From positions 682,001-746,000 of the forward strand of contig CAWIXB010000001.1 of assembly GCA_963839955.1 (NCBI GenBank): 64,000 bases of DNA, in the 5' to 3' direction. The first letter of the stretch is position 1. Each line of letters starts with the position of its first letter. A model generated the notes under the pieces. That model did no database searches, had not been told where the DNA came from, and saw nothing but the letters and a program-made list of their open reading frames with translations. Made by a program: the position numbers and the translations under genes. The stretch is from CAWIXB01 sp963839955 (GTDB taxonomy: Bacteria; Actinomycetota; Actinomycetes; JACCUZ01). This document shows, piece by piece, positions 41,707 through 50,167 of the stretch.

Positions 41707-43128
41707 ATGGACGACGAACGGGACCGCGAGGTCGACCCGGGGGCCGCAACCCCGACGACCCCGGGCCCCGCGACGCCGTGGTGGGCGCGATCCTCCGGCG
41801 AAGCCTGGGACGCGCCCTCCTACGCCGACACGTCGTACGCCGACACGACCGAGATCCCGAGCGGCCCCGACCCGCGCCAACCCCCGCCGCCGGGCCCACC
41901 TGGTCCGTACCCCGGACCTCCTCCCTCCGGCGTTCCCTTCGGCGGCCCCGCACCCGAGCCCGCTTCTCCCTGGCGGCTGCCCGCCGACAGCGACGTCATC
42001 GACACTTTGGGGCGTCGTGACACGCAGCAGCGGCGGCCGCGCACCGGTCTGCTGGTGACCCTCGCCCTGGTCATCGCCCTTGTGGCCGGCGTCACCGGTG
42101 GTGCCGCCGGGTTCCTGCTGGCCGACCGCCAGGATCAGGCGACGGTCGACGGAGCCGACCTCGGCACCGCCCCGGCCCGCTCGGTGCAGCGTCCCGCCGG
42201 CACGATCCCGTCGGTCGCGGAAGGCGTCCTGCCCAGCGTCGTGCAGATCAAGGTCGAGACGAGCAGCGGCCGCGGCACCGGCTCGGGCTTCGTGATCGAC
42301 GACGAGGGCCTGATCCTCACGAACAACCACGTCGTCGCCGGCCGGTCCGCCGACGTCCGCGTCACCTTCATCGACGGGACCACCCGCAAGGCCCGCGTCG
42401 TCGGCACGTCCGGCAGCTACGACCTCGCCGTGCTCAAGGTCCCCGCCCGCAACCTCAAGCCGCTCCCGCTCGGCAACTCCGACGACGTCGTGGTCGGCGA
42501 CCCCGTCATCGCGATCGGTTCGCCCCTCGGCCTCTCGGGCACCGTGACCAGCGGCATCGTGAGCGCGCTGAACCGCCCGGTGACCGCCGGCGAGCGGGGC
42601 GGCGACGACAGCGCCTACATCAACGCGATCCAGACCGACGCCGCCATCAACCCCGGCAACTCGGGTGGCCCGCTGGTCGACCTCGATGGTCGCGTCGTCG
42701 GCATCAACTCGGCCATCGCGACCGTGGGCGGCTCGGCCACCGGCGAGGGCGGCAACATCGGCGTCGGCTTCGCCATCCCCATCAACCAGGCGAGGCGCAC
42801 CGCCGAGCAGCTCATCGAGACGGGTGAGGCGCAGTTCCCGATCATCGGCGCCAGCCTGGACGGCACCTACGAGGGCAGCGGTGCCCGCATCGCCGAGCGG
42901 GCCGCACCCGACGGGACGCCACCGCTGGTCAGCGGCGGGCCGGCGGACAAGGCCGGGCTCGAGCCCGGCGACGTGATCGTCGCGATCGACGGCTCGCCGG
43001 TGGAGGACAGCTCACAGCTCATCGTCGCGATCCGCAGCAAGAGCCCGGGCGACACGGTCACGCTCGATGTCCGCCGGGGTGAGTCCGAGACCAAGATCCG
43101 CGTCGAGCTTGCGGCGTCGAAGGACTAG
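41707..43128 (+). CDS. htrA: HtrA-type membrane serine protease with PDZ domain
   Basis: This 473-residue envelope protease has about 110 acidic and proline-rich cytoplasmic residues, one membrane helix (about 113-138), a trypsin-like domain with His208, Asp239 and Ser319 (in NPGNSGGPLVD), and a C-terminal PDZ domain (about 375-465, ending SPGDTVTLDVRRG). It removes misfolded exported proteins and in mycobacteria acts with SigE/RseA. ATG 41707 follows AGGAGCCAGCGACG. It is 54 bp after the RseB-like gene and 12 bp before tatB, so likely the same operon. Confidence 0.93.
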   Translation: MDDERDREVDPGAATPTTPGPATPWWARSSGEAWDAPSYADTSYADTTEIPSGPDPRQPPPPGPPGPYPGPPPSGVPFGGPAPEPASPWRLPADSDVIDTLGRRDTQQRRPRTGLLVTLALVIALVAGVTGGAAGFLLADRQDQATVDGADLGTAPARSVQRPAGTIPSVAEGVLPSVVQIKVETSSGRGTGSGFVIDDEGLILTNNHVVAGRSADVRVTFIDGTTRKARVVGTSGSYDLAVLKVPARNLKPLPLGNSDDVVVGDPVIAIGSPLGLSGTVTSGIVSALNRPVTAGERGGDDSAYINAIQTDAAINPGNSGGPLVDLDGRVVGINSAIATVGGSATGEGGNIGVGFAIPINQARRTAEQLIETGEAQFPIIGASLDGTYEGSGARIAERAAPDGTPPLVSGGPADKAGLEPGDVIVAIDGSPVEDSSQLIVAIRSKSPGDTVTLDVRRGESETKIRVELAASKD

Positions 43129-43140
43129 GGAGGCAAGGGG

Positions 43141-43554
43141 TTGTTCGGCATCGGCACCGGGGAGTTCCTGGCCCTGGGGGTGGTGGCGCTGCTGGTCCTC
43201 GGACCGGACAAGCTGCCGGGCTTCGCCGCCGACGCCGCGCGTTTCCTGCGCCAGATGCGCCGGATGGCCACCGACGCCCGTGCCGACGTACGCCGTGAGC
43301 TGGGGCCCGAGCTGGCCGACATCGACCTGGCCGACCTCAACCCGCGCAACCTGGTCCGCAAGCACGTGCTGGACCCGATCGACGAGCTGGAAATCACCCG
43401 CGACCTCGACCCGGACGACCGGTCGAACGGACACCAGATCGAGGGCCGGCGCAGCCCTGCGACCGGTGCGGCGAACAACGACGCGAAGACCAGCGAGAGC
43501 GCCGGGGGCAAGGCGGAGCAGACTGCGCCGCCCTACGACGCAGACGCCACCTGA
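43141..43554 (+). CDS. tatB: Twin-arginine translocase subunit TatB
   Basis: This 137-residue protein has the TatA/B pattern: a short N-terminal membrane helix (FGIGTGEFLALGVVALLVLGPDKLP), an amphipathic helix and a polar tail. The GP at the hinge and early Glu match TatB. It starts at TTG 43141, with GGAGGCAAGGGG just upstream. Following sigE-rseA-rseB-htrA, it repeats the mycobacterial gene order (Rv1224). Confidence 0.9.
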   Translation: MFGIGTGEFLALGVVALLVLGPDKLPGFAADAARFLRQMRRMATDARADVRRELGPELADIDLADLNPRNLVRKHVLDPIDELEITRDLDPDDRSNGHQIEGRRSPATGAANNDAKTSESAGGKAEQTAPPYDADAT

Positions 43555-43561
43555 CGCGTCC

Positions 43562-44725
43562 TCATCGCCCGGCGGGCGAGAGACCTAGCGAGCGGCCGGC
43601 GAGGCCGCGGGTCCGGCTGCCCAGCAGGGTCGCGATGCGGATCAGCTCGCGAGCGGCAGGGGCGTCGGGGTCGTCGAGGACCAGCGGCCGGCCCTGGTCA
43701 CCGCCCTCGCGCAGGCGCAGGTCGAGCGGCACGGCGCCGAGCAGCGGGACGTCGGTGCCCATCGCCCGGCTGAGCCCGGCGGCCACCTTCTCGCCGCCGC
43801 CGCTGCCGAACACCTCGACCCGCTCGTCGCAGTGCGGGCAGGGCAGCCACGACATGTTCTCGATCACGCCGGCGATGCGCTGGTGGGTCTGCAGCGCGAC
43901 CGTCCCGGCCCGCTCGGCGACCTCGGCGGCGGCCTGCTGCGGGGTGGTCACCACCAGGATCTCGGCGGGGGGCACGAGCTGGGCGACCGAGATCGCGATG
44001 TCGCCGGTGCCGGGAGGAAGGTCCATGAGCAGGACGTCGAGGTCGCCCCAGTAGACGTCGGCGAGGAACTGCTGAAGGGCCCGGTGCAGCATCGGGCCGC
44101 GCCAGACGACGGGCTGGTTGTCGGCCACGAACATGCCGATCGAGATGACCTTCACGTCGCTGGCCACGGGCGGCATGATCATCTGCTCGACCTGGGTCGG
44201 GCGCCCGGTGACGCCGAGCATCCGGGGCACCGAGTGGCCGTAGATGTCGGCGTCGACGACGCCGACGGACAGGCCGGAGCGGGCCATGGCGGCGGCCAGG
44301 TTGACGGTGACCGACGACTTGCCGACCCCGCCCTTGCCCGACGCCACCGCGTAGACCTGGGTCAGCGAGCTCGGCTTGGCGAAGGGGATCTCCCGCTCGG
44401 CCGCGCCCGACTCGGAGCGCAGGCGGGTCTGCAGCCCCTGGCGCTGTTCCTCCGACATCACGTCCAGCTCGACGTGGACGCCGGTCACCCCGCCCACCGC
44501 CGAGACGGCCTTCGTCACGTCCCGCGTGATGGTCTCGCGCATGGGGCAACCCGCGACCGTGAGGTAGATCTCGACGCGGACGGCGCCGTCCGCGGCCACG
44601 TCGACCGACTTCACCATGCCCAGGTCGGTGATGGGGCGGCGGATCTCGGGGTCGTTGACCGTGGCCAGGGCCGCGCGCACGGCGTCGGGGATGGCCTGCG
44701 CGGTGTCGGCAGTGGTTGCGGGCAT
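43562..44725 (-). CDS. mrp: Mrp/NBP35 family ATP-binding protein
   Basis: Mrp proteins bind and transfer iron-sulfur clusters. This 387-residue protein has an N-terminal MIP18/DUF59 domain (about 8-90), a deviant P-loop SGKGGVGKSS at 129-138, DLPPGTGD, and the cluster ligand pair CPHC. It is convergent with tatB (7-bp gap) and divergent from a MarR gene. The same convergent htrA-tatB/mrp arrangement occurs in mycobacteria. Confidence 0.92.
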   Translation of the reverse strand: MPATTADTAQAIPDAVRAALATVNDPEIRRPITDLGMVKSVDVAADGAVRVEIYLTVAGCPMRETITRDVTKAVSAVGGVTGVHVELDVMSEEQRQGLQTRLRSESGAAEREIPFAKPSSLTQVYAVASGKGGVGKSSVTVNLAAAMARSGLSVGVVDADIYGHSVPRMLGVTGRPTQVEQMIMPPVASDVKVISIGMFVADNQPVVWRGPMLHRALQQFLADVYWGDLDVLLMDLPPGTGDIAISVAQLVPPAEILVVTTPQQAAAEVAERAGTVALQTHQRIAGVIENMSWLPCPHCDERVEVFGSGGGEKVAAGLSRAMGTDVPLLGAVPLDLRLREGGDQGRPLVLDDPDAPAARELIRIATLLGSRTRGLAGRSLGLSPAGR

Positions 44726-44812
44726 GTGTCGATGCTACGTCGCGTGGGTGAGTGGGCCTCCGGCCACCGTCGTGCGCCCTGCCGCCCGGTGGCGTGGCTT
44801 AGGCTGGGCCCT

Positions 44813-45322
44813 ATGGGGACGGGCGGCGGTCTCACGCCGAAGCAGATGGCTGCCTGGCGCCGCTTCCTGCGTGCGCACGCCCTGGTCGTACGGCGGCTGG
44901 AGGCCGACCTGCTCGCCGAGCACCAGCTGCCGCTGGCGTCCTACGACGTCCTCGTGCAGCTCGTCGAGGCGCCCCAGCGCCGGCTGCGGATGACCCGGCT
45001 CGCCGAGCGGGTGCTCCTCTCACGCAGCGGCCTGACCCGTCTCGTCGACCGGCTCGAGCGCGAAGGGCTGGTACGCCGTGAGGCGTGCGACAGCGACGGA
45101 CGCGGCTTCTACGCCGTGCTCACCGACGCGGGCGTCGAGCGCCTGCGCGATGCGACACCCACCCACTTGCGCGGTGTCGCGGACTACGCCGTCGGCCGCC
45201 TCGCCGACGACGAGGCGGCCCGACTCGACGCGATCCTCTCGCTCATCGTCGACGACGACGACCCCTCCGCCGACGCGGACGAGGATGCCGACCGGTCGGC
45301 CAGGGTGGGCTCGCGCTCCTGA
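44813..45322 (+). CDS. MarR family transcriptional regulator
   Basis: This 169-residue regulator has the MarR winged helix LRMTRLAERVLLSRSGLTRLVDRLEREGLVRRE with wing DSDGRGFYAVLTDAG, and a very acidic C-terminus (DDDDPSADADEDAD). ATG 44813 is 7 nt after a TAGGCT box (44800-44805), suggesting a leaderless message. Targets are unknown; the adjacent divergent mrp gene is the simplest candidate. Confidence 0.88.
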   Translation: MGTGGGLTPKQMAAWRRFLRAHALVVRRLEADLLAEHQLPLASYDVLVQLVEAPQRRLRMTRLAERVLLSRSGLTRLVDRLEREGLVRREACDSDGRGFYAVLTDAGVERLRDATPTHLRGVADYAVGRLADDEAARLDAILSLIVDDDDPSADADEDADRSARVGSRS

Positions 45323-45338
45323 CCCGACCGCGTCGCCG

Positions 45339-45882
45339 CTAGCCGCGCCTGGACTGGTCGGAGTCGGCGTTGTCCCGCTCGTCGAGATCCTCTACTAGTT
45401 GGCGCAGCTCGGAGCGGAGGAAGTCGCGGGTGGCCACGTCTCCGACGGCGATGCGCAGCGAGGCGAGCTCGCGGGTGAGGTAGTCGGTGTCGGCGATGTT
45501 GCGCTCGGCGCGGGCGCGGTCCTGCTCGTACTGGACGCGGTCGCGGTCGGTCTGCCGGTTCTGCGCCAAGCAGGATGAGCGGCGCGGCGTACGACGCCTG
45601 AAGCGAGAGGATCAGCGTCAGGAACACGAACGGGTAGTCGTCGAAGATCAGCGTCTCGGCGAGGACGTTCCAGATCAGCCACAGCGTCACGAAGACCGTC
45701 ATGTAGACGAGGAACCGGCCGGTGCCGATGAAGCGTGCGATGCGCTCGCTCAGCCTCCCGAACGCGTCGGCGTCGTAGCTCGGCGTCGGGACCAGCACCC
45801 GTCGTACCTCGCGCGGCTGGTCGAGACGTGCCTCGCGGTTGATGCGCGCGCTGCGCCGCCGCTCGCGGCGTTCAAGCATCAT
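45339..45882 (-). pseudogene. DUF1003 membrane protein, single-base frameshift
   Basis: The gene begins at the ATGATG complementary to 45877-45882 and encodes a basic N-terminus, then two DUF1003 helices (FLVYMTVFVTLWLIWNVLAE and FVFLTLILSLQASYAAPLILL). After LILL the frame is lost; the expected continuation AQNRQTDRDRVQYEQDRARAERNI and the coiled tail to DSDQSRRG lie one frame away and end at 45339. One extra base at about 45568-45569 (CCAAGCAG for CCAGCAG) accounts for it. It overlaps the end of the MgtE-N/CBS gene by about ten bases, so both were co-transcribed. Confidence 0.85.
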
Positions 45883-47194
45883 CGCGACCGCCCTCCATCG
45901 CGGCCCGGCTGTCCATCGCGGCCCGGTCGTCCATGACAGAGATGTTCTGCACGTTGCCCGAGTCGCGTTCGCGCCAGTCGTCGGGCAGCAGGTGGTCGAG
46001 GACGTCGTCGACGGTGACCGCGCCCAGCAGGTGGTCGCTGTCGTCTACGACGGGCACGGCGACCAGGTTGTAGGTCGCGAGGTAGTGGGTGACGGCCGCC
46101 AGGGTCACGTCGACGTGGAGCGGCTCGATGTCGGTGTCGACGACGCCGCTCACCAGCGTCGACGGCGGCTCGCGGAGCAGGCGCTGCACGTGGGCGATGC
46201 CGATGAACTTCCCGGTGGGCGTCTCCATCGGCGGCCGGCACACGTAGATCTGAGCGGCCAACGCAGGGGAGAGCTCGGGCTGGCGGACGCGTGCGAGCGC
46301 CTCGGCGACCGTCGCGTCGGGCGGCAGGATGATCGGCTCGCTCGTCATCATGCCGCCGGCGGTGTCGTCGCCGTACTCCAGCAGTCGCCGCAGCGGCCCG
46401 GCCTCGTCGGGCGCCATCAGCTTCAGCAGCTTCTCGGCCTCCTGCTGCGGCAGCTCGGAGAGCAGATCGGCCGCGTCGTCGGGCTGCATGGCCTCGAGCA
46501 CGTCGGCGGCGCGCTCCTCCTCGAGCTTGCCGAGAATCTCGACCTGGTCGTCCTCGGGCAGCTCCTCGAGCACGTCGGCGAGCTTCTCGTCGTCGAGAGC
46601 GGCGGCGACCTCGACCCGGCGCTTCGGGGAGAGCTGGTGCAGCACGGTCGCCAGGTCGGCGGCGTTGAGCTTCTCGAAGGTCGCCAGCAGGTTGGCGGCG
46701 CCCTGTCCCTCCTCGGTCAGGGCGAAGCCCGACACCTCGGTCCAGTGCACGGTCAGTGCCTCGCCACGCCGGCGCAGACCCTTGGTGGGCCGCCGCACGA
46801 AGACGCGCGTCAGGACCCAGTCGCGGGTGCGCAGCTGCTCCATCGCGACGTCGCCGACCGTGACCCGCGTGTCGTCCTCCAGCAGGGTCACCGTGCGGTC
46901 GAGCATCTCGCCCAGCACCAGCGTCTCGGTGGGTCGCTGCTCGAAGCGGCGCATGTTGAGCAACCCGGTGGTGATCACCTGTCCGGCGTCGATCGAGGTG
47001 ACGCGGGTCATCGGCAGGAAGATGCGCCGCCGGCCGGGCACCTCGACCACCAGCCCGAGGATCCGCGGCGCCTCGCGGCCGATGCGCAGGATCGCCACGA
47101 CGTCGCGGACCCGGCCGACCTGGTCGCCGATGGGGTCGAACACGGCGGTCCCGGCCAGCCGCGCGATGAAGACCCTCGTCGGCGCGCCGCTCAC
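45872..47194 (-). CDS. Soluble PRC-barrel / MgtE N-domain / CBS protein
   Basis: This 440-residue protein combines a PRC-barrel-like N-terminus (about 1-90), an MgtE_N superhelical domain (about 165-270, with repeated LPEDDQVEILGKL-type helices) and a CBS pair (about 280-415, VSGVVDTDIEPLHVDVTLAAV). It lacks the MgtE membrane domain, so it is not itself a magnesium channel; it may be a sensor or partner subunit. It precedes the DUF1003 gene, an order conserved in actinobacteria. GTG 47194 has TAGCCT 8 nt upstream. The last residues contain a duplicated DxRAAM unit. Confidence 0.87.
   Translation of the reverse strand: MSGAPTRVFIARLAGTAVFDPIGDQVGRVRDVVAILRIGREAPRILGLVVEVPGRRRIFLPMTRVTSIDAGQVITTGLLNMRRFEQRPTETLVLGEMLDRTVTLLEDDTRVTVGDVAMEQLRTRDWVLTRVFVRRPTKGLRRRGEALTVHWTEVSGFALTEEGQGAANLLATFEKLNAADLATVLHQLSPKRRVEVAAALDDEKLADVLEELPEDDQVEILGKLEEERAADVLEAMQPDDAADLLSELPQQEAEKLLKLMAPDEAGPLRRLLEYGDDTAGGMMTSEPIILPPDATVAEALARVRQPELSPALAAQIYVCRPPMETPTGKFIGIAHVQRLLREPPSTLVSGVVDTDIEPLHVDVTLAAVTHYLATYNLVAVPVVDDSDHLLGAVTVDDVLDHLLPDDWRERDSGNVQNISVMDDRAAMDSRAAMEGGRDDA
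45894..45929. repeat. Tandem 18-bp coding repeat
   Basis: Two contiguous 18-bp units beginning TCCATCGCGGCCCGG, plus a partial third, lie in the 3' end of the MgtE-N/CBS gene and encode the RAAMD repeats at its C-terminus. Confidence 0.6.
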
Positions 47195-47205
47195 GAGAGG
47201 TCAGG

Positions 47206-47730
47206 CTACCGGCGGCGGCGCGCCCGGCGGCCGAGGACGAACGGCAAGGGCCCGCGCGTCGTGGCGGGCGTTCGGGCAGGTTCGGCGGCGTGCGAGCGCG
47301 AGGGCATGTTGCTCGGCGACGCGGACAGCTCCCCGGTCGGCTGCAGCCGGATGACGTCCGACTCGCGCTCCCAGCGAGCCGGCTGCGCCTCGCCGTCCGG
47401 TGGGTTGAGCCGTTTGGCGTGCAGCTCGGTGACCGCCGCTTCGTAGGCAGGGTCGCCTGGCGCCACCCGGTCGGCGACGGCCGTCCACGTCACCAGCCGG
47501 CCGCCCTTGTCCTTGCTGCGCACCGTGACGTCGACCCGGCTGCCGTCCGGCATCTCGGGCAACGTCTGCTCGAGCCCTCCGCCCACGACGTACGCGGCGC
47601 CGTCGACCCAGACGTGCCAGGCCGCGATGGCGCGGGCCGCGTCGACCGGCTGCAGCCACACCATCGCGGACTTGCGGCACGCTTCCTCGACCAGTGCGCG
47701 TATCCGAGCCGCCTGTTGGTCCTCACTCAC
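47206..47730 (-). CDS. Hypothetical protein, actinobacterial
   Basis: I do not recognise this 174-residue protein with confidence. The first 110 residues are folded-looking (SAMVWLQPVDAARAIAAWHVWVDGAAYVVGGGLEQTLP, then VDVTVRSKDKGGRLVTW) and weakly resemble FMN-binding split-barrel proteins; the last 50 are basic and disordered (VLGRRARRRR end). GTG 47730 is the start. It is divergent from the EamA gene, and a 22-bp palindrome lies between them. Its stop overlaps the predicted -10 box of the MgtE-N/CBS gene. Confidence 0.7.
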   Translation of the reverse strand: MSEDQQAARIRALVEEACRKSAMVWLQPVDAARAIAAWHVWVDGAAYVVGGGLEQTLPEMPDGSRVDVTVRSKDKGGRLVTWTAVADRVAPGDPAYEAAVTELHAKRLNPPDGEAQPARWERESDVIRLQPTGELSASPSNMPSRSHAAEPARTPATTRGPLPFVLGRRARRRR

Positions 47731-47743
47731 GCGTCGGAGCCTG

Positions 47744-47765
47744 CCACATGGAGCTTGCCATGTGG
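47744..47765. promoter_or_regulatory. Perfect inverted repeat in a divergent promoter region
   Basis: CCACATGG (47744-47751) and CCATGTGG (47758-47765) form a perfect 8-bp inverted repeat with a 6-bp spacer, between the divergent genes starting at 47730 and 47812. Size and place suit a dimeric repressor operator. It could also form a hairpin in the EamA leader. Confidence 0.5.
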
Positions 47766-47811
47766 GAGCCCGCGGAATCGGGCACGGGAGGCAGCACGCG
47801 AGAATGGGTCG

Positions 47812-48774
47812 ATGCAGCATCGAGGCGACCCGACGCCCTCGCGCGCGCCGGTGAGCCCGAGCCCCCGGCCCGGCGCGGTGTCCCGGCCACCTCGCGGCGA
47901 CATGCTGTTGATGCCCGTCGGTGTTCTCGCCGTGTCGATGTCCGGCCCGCTGATGGCTGCCACGGCGGCGCCGGCACTGGCGATCGCGTTCTGGCGCACC
48001 GCCCTCGCCGTGGGTGTCATCGGCCCGTACGCCGCCGCCCGCCATCGCGCGGAGCTGCGCGGCCTGTCGCGCCGGGAGTGGCGGTGGGCGCTTGCGGCCG
48101 GTGTACTGCTCGCCGCGCACTTCGCCACCTGGGTGCCGAGCCTCACCTACACCTCGGTCGCGTCGGCCACCGCGATCGTGTGCTCGCAGCCCGTCTGGGT
48201 CGCGCTGATCGCCCGGGCAACCGGCCACGCGATCCCTGGCCGCGTCTGGGTCGGCATCGGTGTGTCGCTGGTGGCCATCGTCGTCCTCACCGGCGTGGAC
48301 TTCTCGCTCGAACCGCGGGCGCTGATCGGTGACCTGCTCGCGCTGCTCGGTGGCATCTTCGCCGCCTTCTACACGGTCGCCGGCGCCGAGGTGCGTCGCA
48401 CGGTGTCGACCACCGTGTACACGTTGCTGTGCTACTCGACCTCCGCGCTCGTGCTGCTCGTCGTGTGTCTGCTCGCGCAGCGGGACCTCGGCGGCTACGA
48501 CGCCAAGACCTGGGCACAGCTCGCCGCCGTCACGCTGGTCGCGCAGCTGCTCGGGCACTCGCTCTTCAACAAGGTGCTGCGCACGACGAGCGCGACCGTG
48601 GTGTCCCTCACGCTGCTCTTCGAGGTGCCCGGCGCCGCGGTCATCGCCGCCGTGTTCCTCGGCCAGACCCCGCCACTGGCGGCCCTGCCGGCGGCGTTGC
48701 TGCTGCTGATGGGCCTCGGTCTGGTGCTCTCGGCCGGGGAGCGGGCCGGAGAGGCGTCGGTGCCGGTGGAATGA
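47812..48774 (+). CDS. EamA/DMT family transporter
   Basis: This 320-residue protein has ten membrane helices in two EamA repeats, with WRTALAVGVIGPYAAARHR in the first and FNKVLRTTSATVVSLTLLFEVPGAAVIA in the second. Drug/metabolite transporters export amino acids, nucleosides or related metabolites; the substrate here is unknown. The first 30 residues are Pro/Ser/Arg-rich and may not all be translated. The palindrome at 47744-47765 is about 47 nt upstream. Confidence 0.87.
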   Translation: MQHRGDPTPSRAPVSPSPRPGAVSRPPRGDMLLMPVGVLAVSMSGPLMAATAAPALAIAFWRTALAVGVIGPYAAARHRAELRGLSRREWRWALAAGVLLAAHFATWVPSLTYTSVASATAIVCSQPVWVALIARATGHAIPGRVWVGIGVSLVAIVVLTGVDFSLEPRALIGDLLALLGGIFAAFYTVAGAEVRRTVSTTVYTLLCYSTSALVLLVVCLLAQRDLGGYDAKTWAQLAAVTLVAQLLGHSLFNKVLRTTSATVVSLTLLFEVPGAAVIAAVFLGQTPPLAALPAALLLLMGLGLVLSAGERAGEASVPVE

Positions 48775-48793
48775 CCGTCGATACGCTCGCGCG

Positions 48794-49759
48794 ATGACGG
48801 AGACCCCGCAGCTGCGCCCACGCCGGTCCTGCCTCGCGGTGCCGGGCAGCAGCGTCAAGATGCTCGGCAAGGCCCAGGGCCTGCCGGCCGACCAGGTGTT
48901 CCTCGACCTCGAGGACTCGGTGGCGCCGCTCGCCAAGGAGGACGCGCGCGCCAACATCGTGTCAGCGCTCAACGACGGAGACTGGGGAGACAAGACACGG
49001 GCGGTGCGGGTCAACGACCTCACCACGAAGTGGACCTACCGCGACGTCATTACCGTCGTCGAGGGCGCCGGCGCGAACCTCGACGCCATCATGCTGCCGA
49101 AGGTCCAGTCGGCCGAGCAGGTCGTCTGGCTCGACCTGCTGCTCCGTCAGATCGAGGACACGGTCGGGCTCGAGGTCGGGCGCATCGGCATCGAGGCACA
49201 GATCGAGAACGCGCGCGGACTCGTCGAGGTCGATGCGATCGCGGCCGCGTCACCGCGGCTGGAGACCATCATCTTCGGGCCGGCGGACTTCATGGCGTCG
49301 ATCAACATGCGCTCGCTCGTCGTCGGCGAGCAGCCGCTCGGCTACGACGTCGGTGACGCCTACCACTACATACTCATGCGCATCCTGATGGCGGCGCGCA
49401 CCCACGACCTGCAGGCGATCGACGGGCCCTACCTGCAGATCAAGGACGTCGAGGGCTACCGACGGGTGGCCGGTCGGTCGGCTGCGCTGGGCTTCGACGG
49501 CAAGTGGGTGCTGCACCCCGGACAGATCGACGCGGCCAACGAGATCTACGCACCGAGCCAGGACGACTACGACCACGCCGAGCTGATCCTCGACGCCTAC
49601 GAGCACTACACGTCCGAGGTGGGTGGCATGCGCGGAGCGGTGATGCTCGGCGACGAGATGATCGACGAGGCGTCGCGCAAGATGGCGCTCGTCGTCGCCG
49701 CGAAGGGTCGCGCGGCTGGCCTCTCGCGCACCTCCAGCTTCGAGCCACCTCAGGACTGA
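48794..49759 (+). CDS. CoA ester lyase, HpcH/CitE-like (malyl-CoA lyase type)
   Basis: This 321-residue TIM-barrel enzyme is of the CitE/Mcl group, which cleaves or hydrolyses malyl-CoA-type esters. It shows RSCLAVPGSSVKMLGKA, FLDLEDSVAP, the magnesium-site IGIEAQIENARGL and IIFGPADF, and GKWVLHPGQID. Length and sequence favour L-malyl-/beta-methylmalyl-CoA lyase over citrate lyase beta subunit. TACGCT at 48782-48787 is 6 nt before the ATG, so it is probably leaderless. Acyl-CoA dehydrogenase and MaoC genes occur downstream. Confidence 0.87.
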   Translation: MTETPQLRPRRSCLAVPGSSVKMLGKAQGLPADQVFLDLEDSVAPLAKEDARANIVSALNDGDWGDKTRAVRVNDLTTKWTYRDVITVVEGAGANLDAIMLPKVQSAEQVVWLDLLLRQIEDTVGLEVGRIGIEAQIENARGLVEVDAIAAASPRLETIIFGPADFMASINMRSLVVGEQPLGYDVGDAYHYILMRILMAARTHDLQAIDGPYLQIKDVEGYRRVAGRSAALGFDGKWVLHPGQIDAANEIYAPSQDDYDHAELILDAYEHYTSEVGGMRGAVMLGDEMIDEASRKMALVVAAKGRAAGLSRTSSFEPPQD

Positions 49760-49800
49760 GCGCAGAGCCGATCTTCGCTATGAGGTGGGCCGCTCTTGAG

Positions 49801-50136
49801 TCAGCCGTCCTGCTCGCCTGAGTCGTCAGGGGCCTCGCTGTCGCTCTCGATGACGACGACCGCGTAGCCCTCGTCGAGCCGGACGTCGACCGTGGCGCCG
49901 TCCGGCTTGGTCACCTCGACCTCCCAGGTCGCCCCGTTCTCGGAGTCGCGCTCCACGGAGTTGGCGGTGCCACCTCCGGTCGCCACGAGTGCGGCGGCTG
50001 TCGCCGCGTCTGCCTGCGGCCCGGTGACGGTGCCCTCGTCGCCGCCAGCGACGCCTGCTGCCGCGGCGACACTGCCGCCGACGGCTCCGGCCGCCAGTAC
50101 GGCGGCGGCTGCCACGATCATCGTTCGCTTGCGCAT
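49801..50136 (-). CDS. Secreted PepSY-like small protein
   Basis: This 111-residue protein has a signal peptide (MRKRTMIVAAAAVLAAGAVG) and one PepSY-like unit: helix ADAATAAALVATGGGTANSVE followed by WEVEVTKPDGATVDVRLDEGYAVV. PepSY domains are thought to modulate peptidases or sensor kinases outside the cell. It is the second gene after the lipoprotein on the same strand, beside an OmpR/HK pair, which suggests it is a target or accessory of that pair. Confidence 0.8.
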   Translation of the reverse strand: MRKRTMIVAAAAVLAAGAVGGSVAAAAGVAGGDEGTVTGPQADAATAAALVATGGGTANSVERDSENGATWEVEVTKPDGATVDVRLDEGYAVVVIESDSEAPDDSGEQDG

Positions 50137-50167
50137 GGCTGCATCCTCTCGTGTGTTCGCTCGTTCG

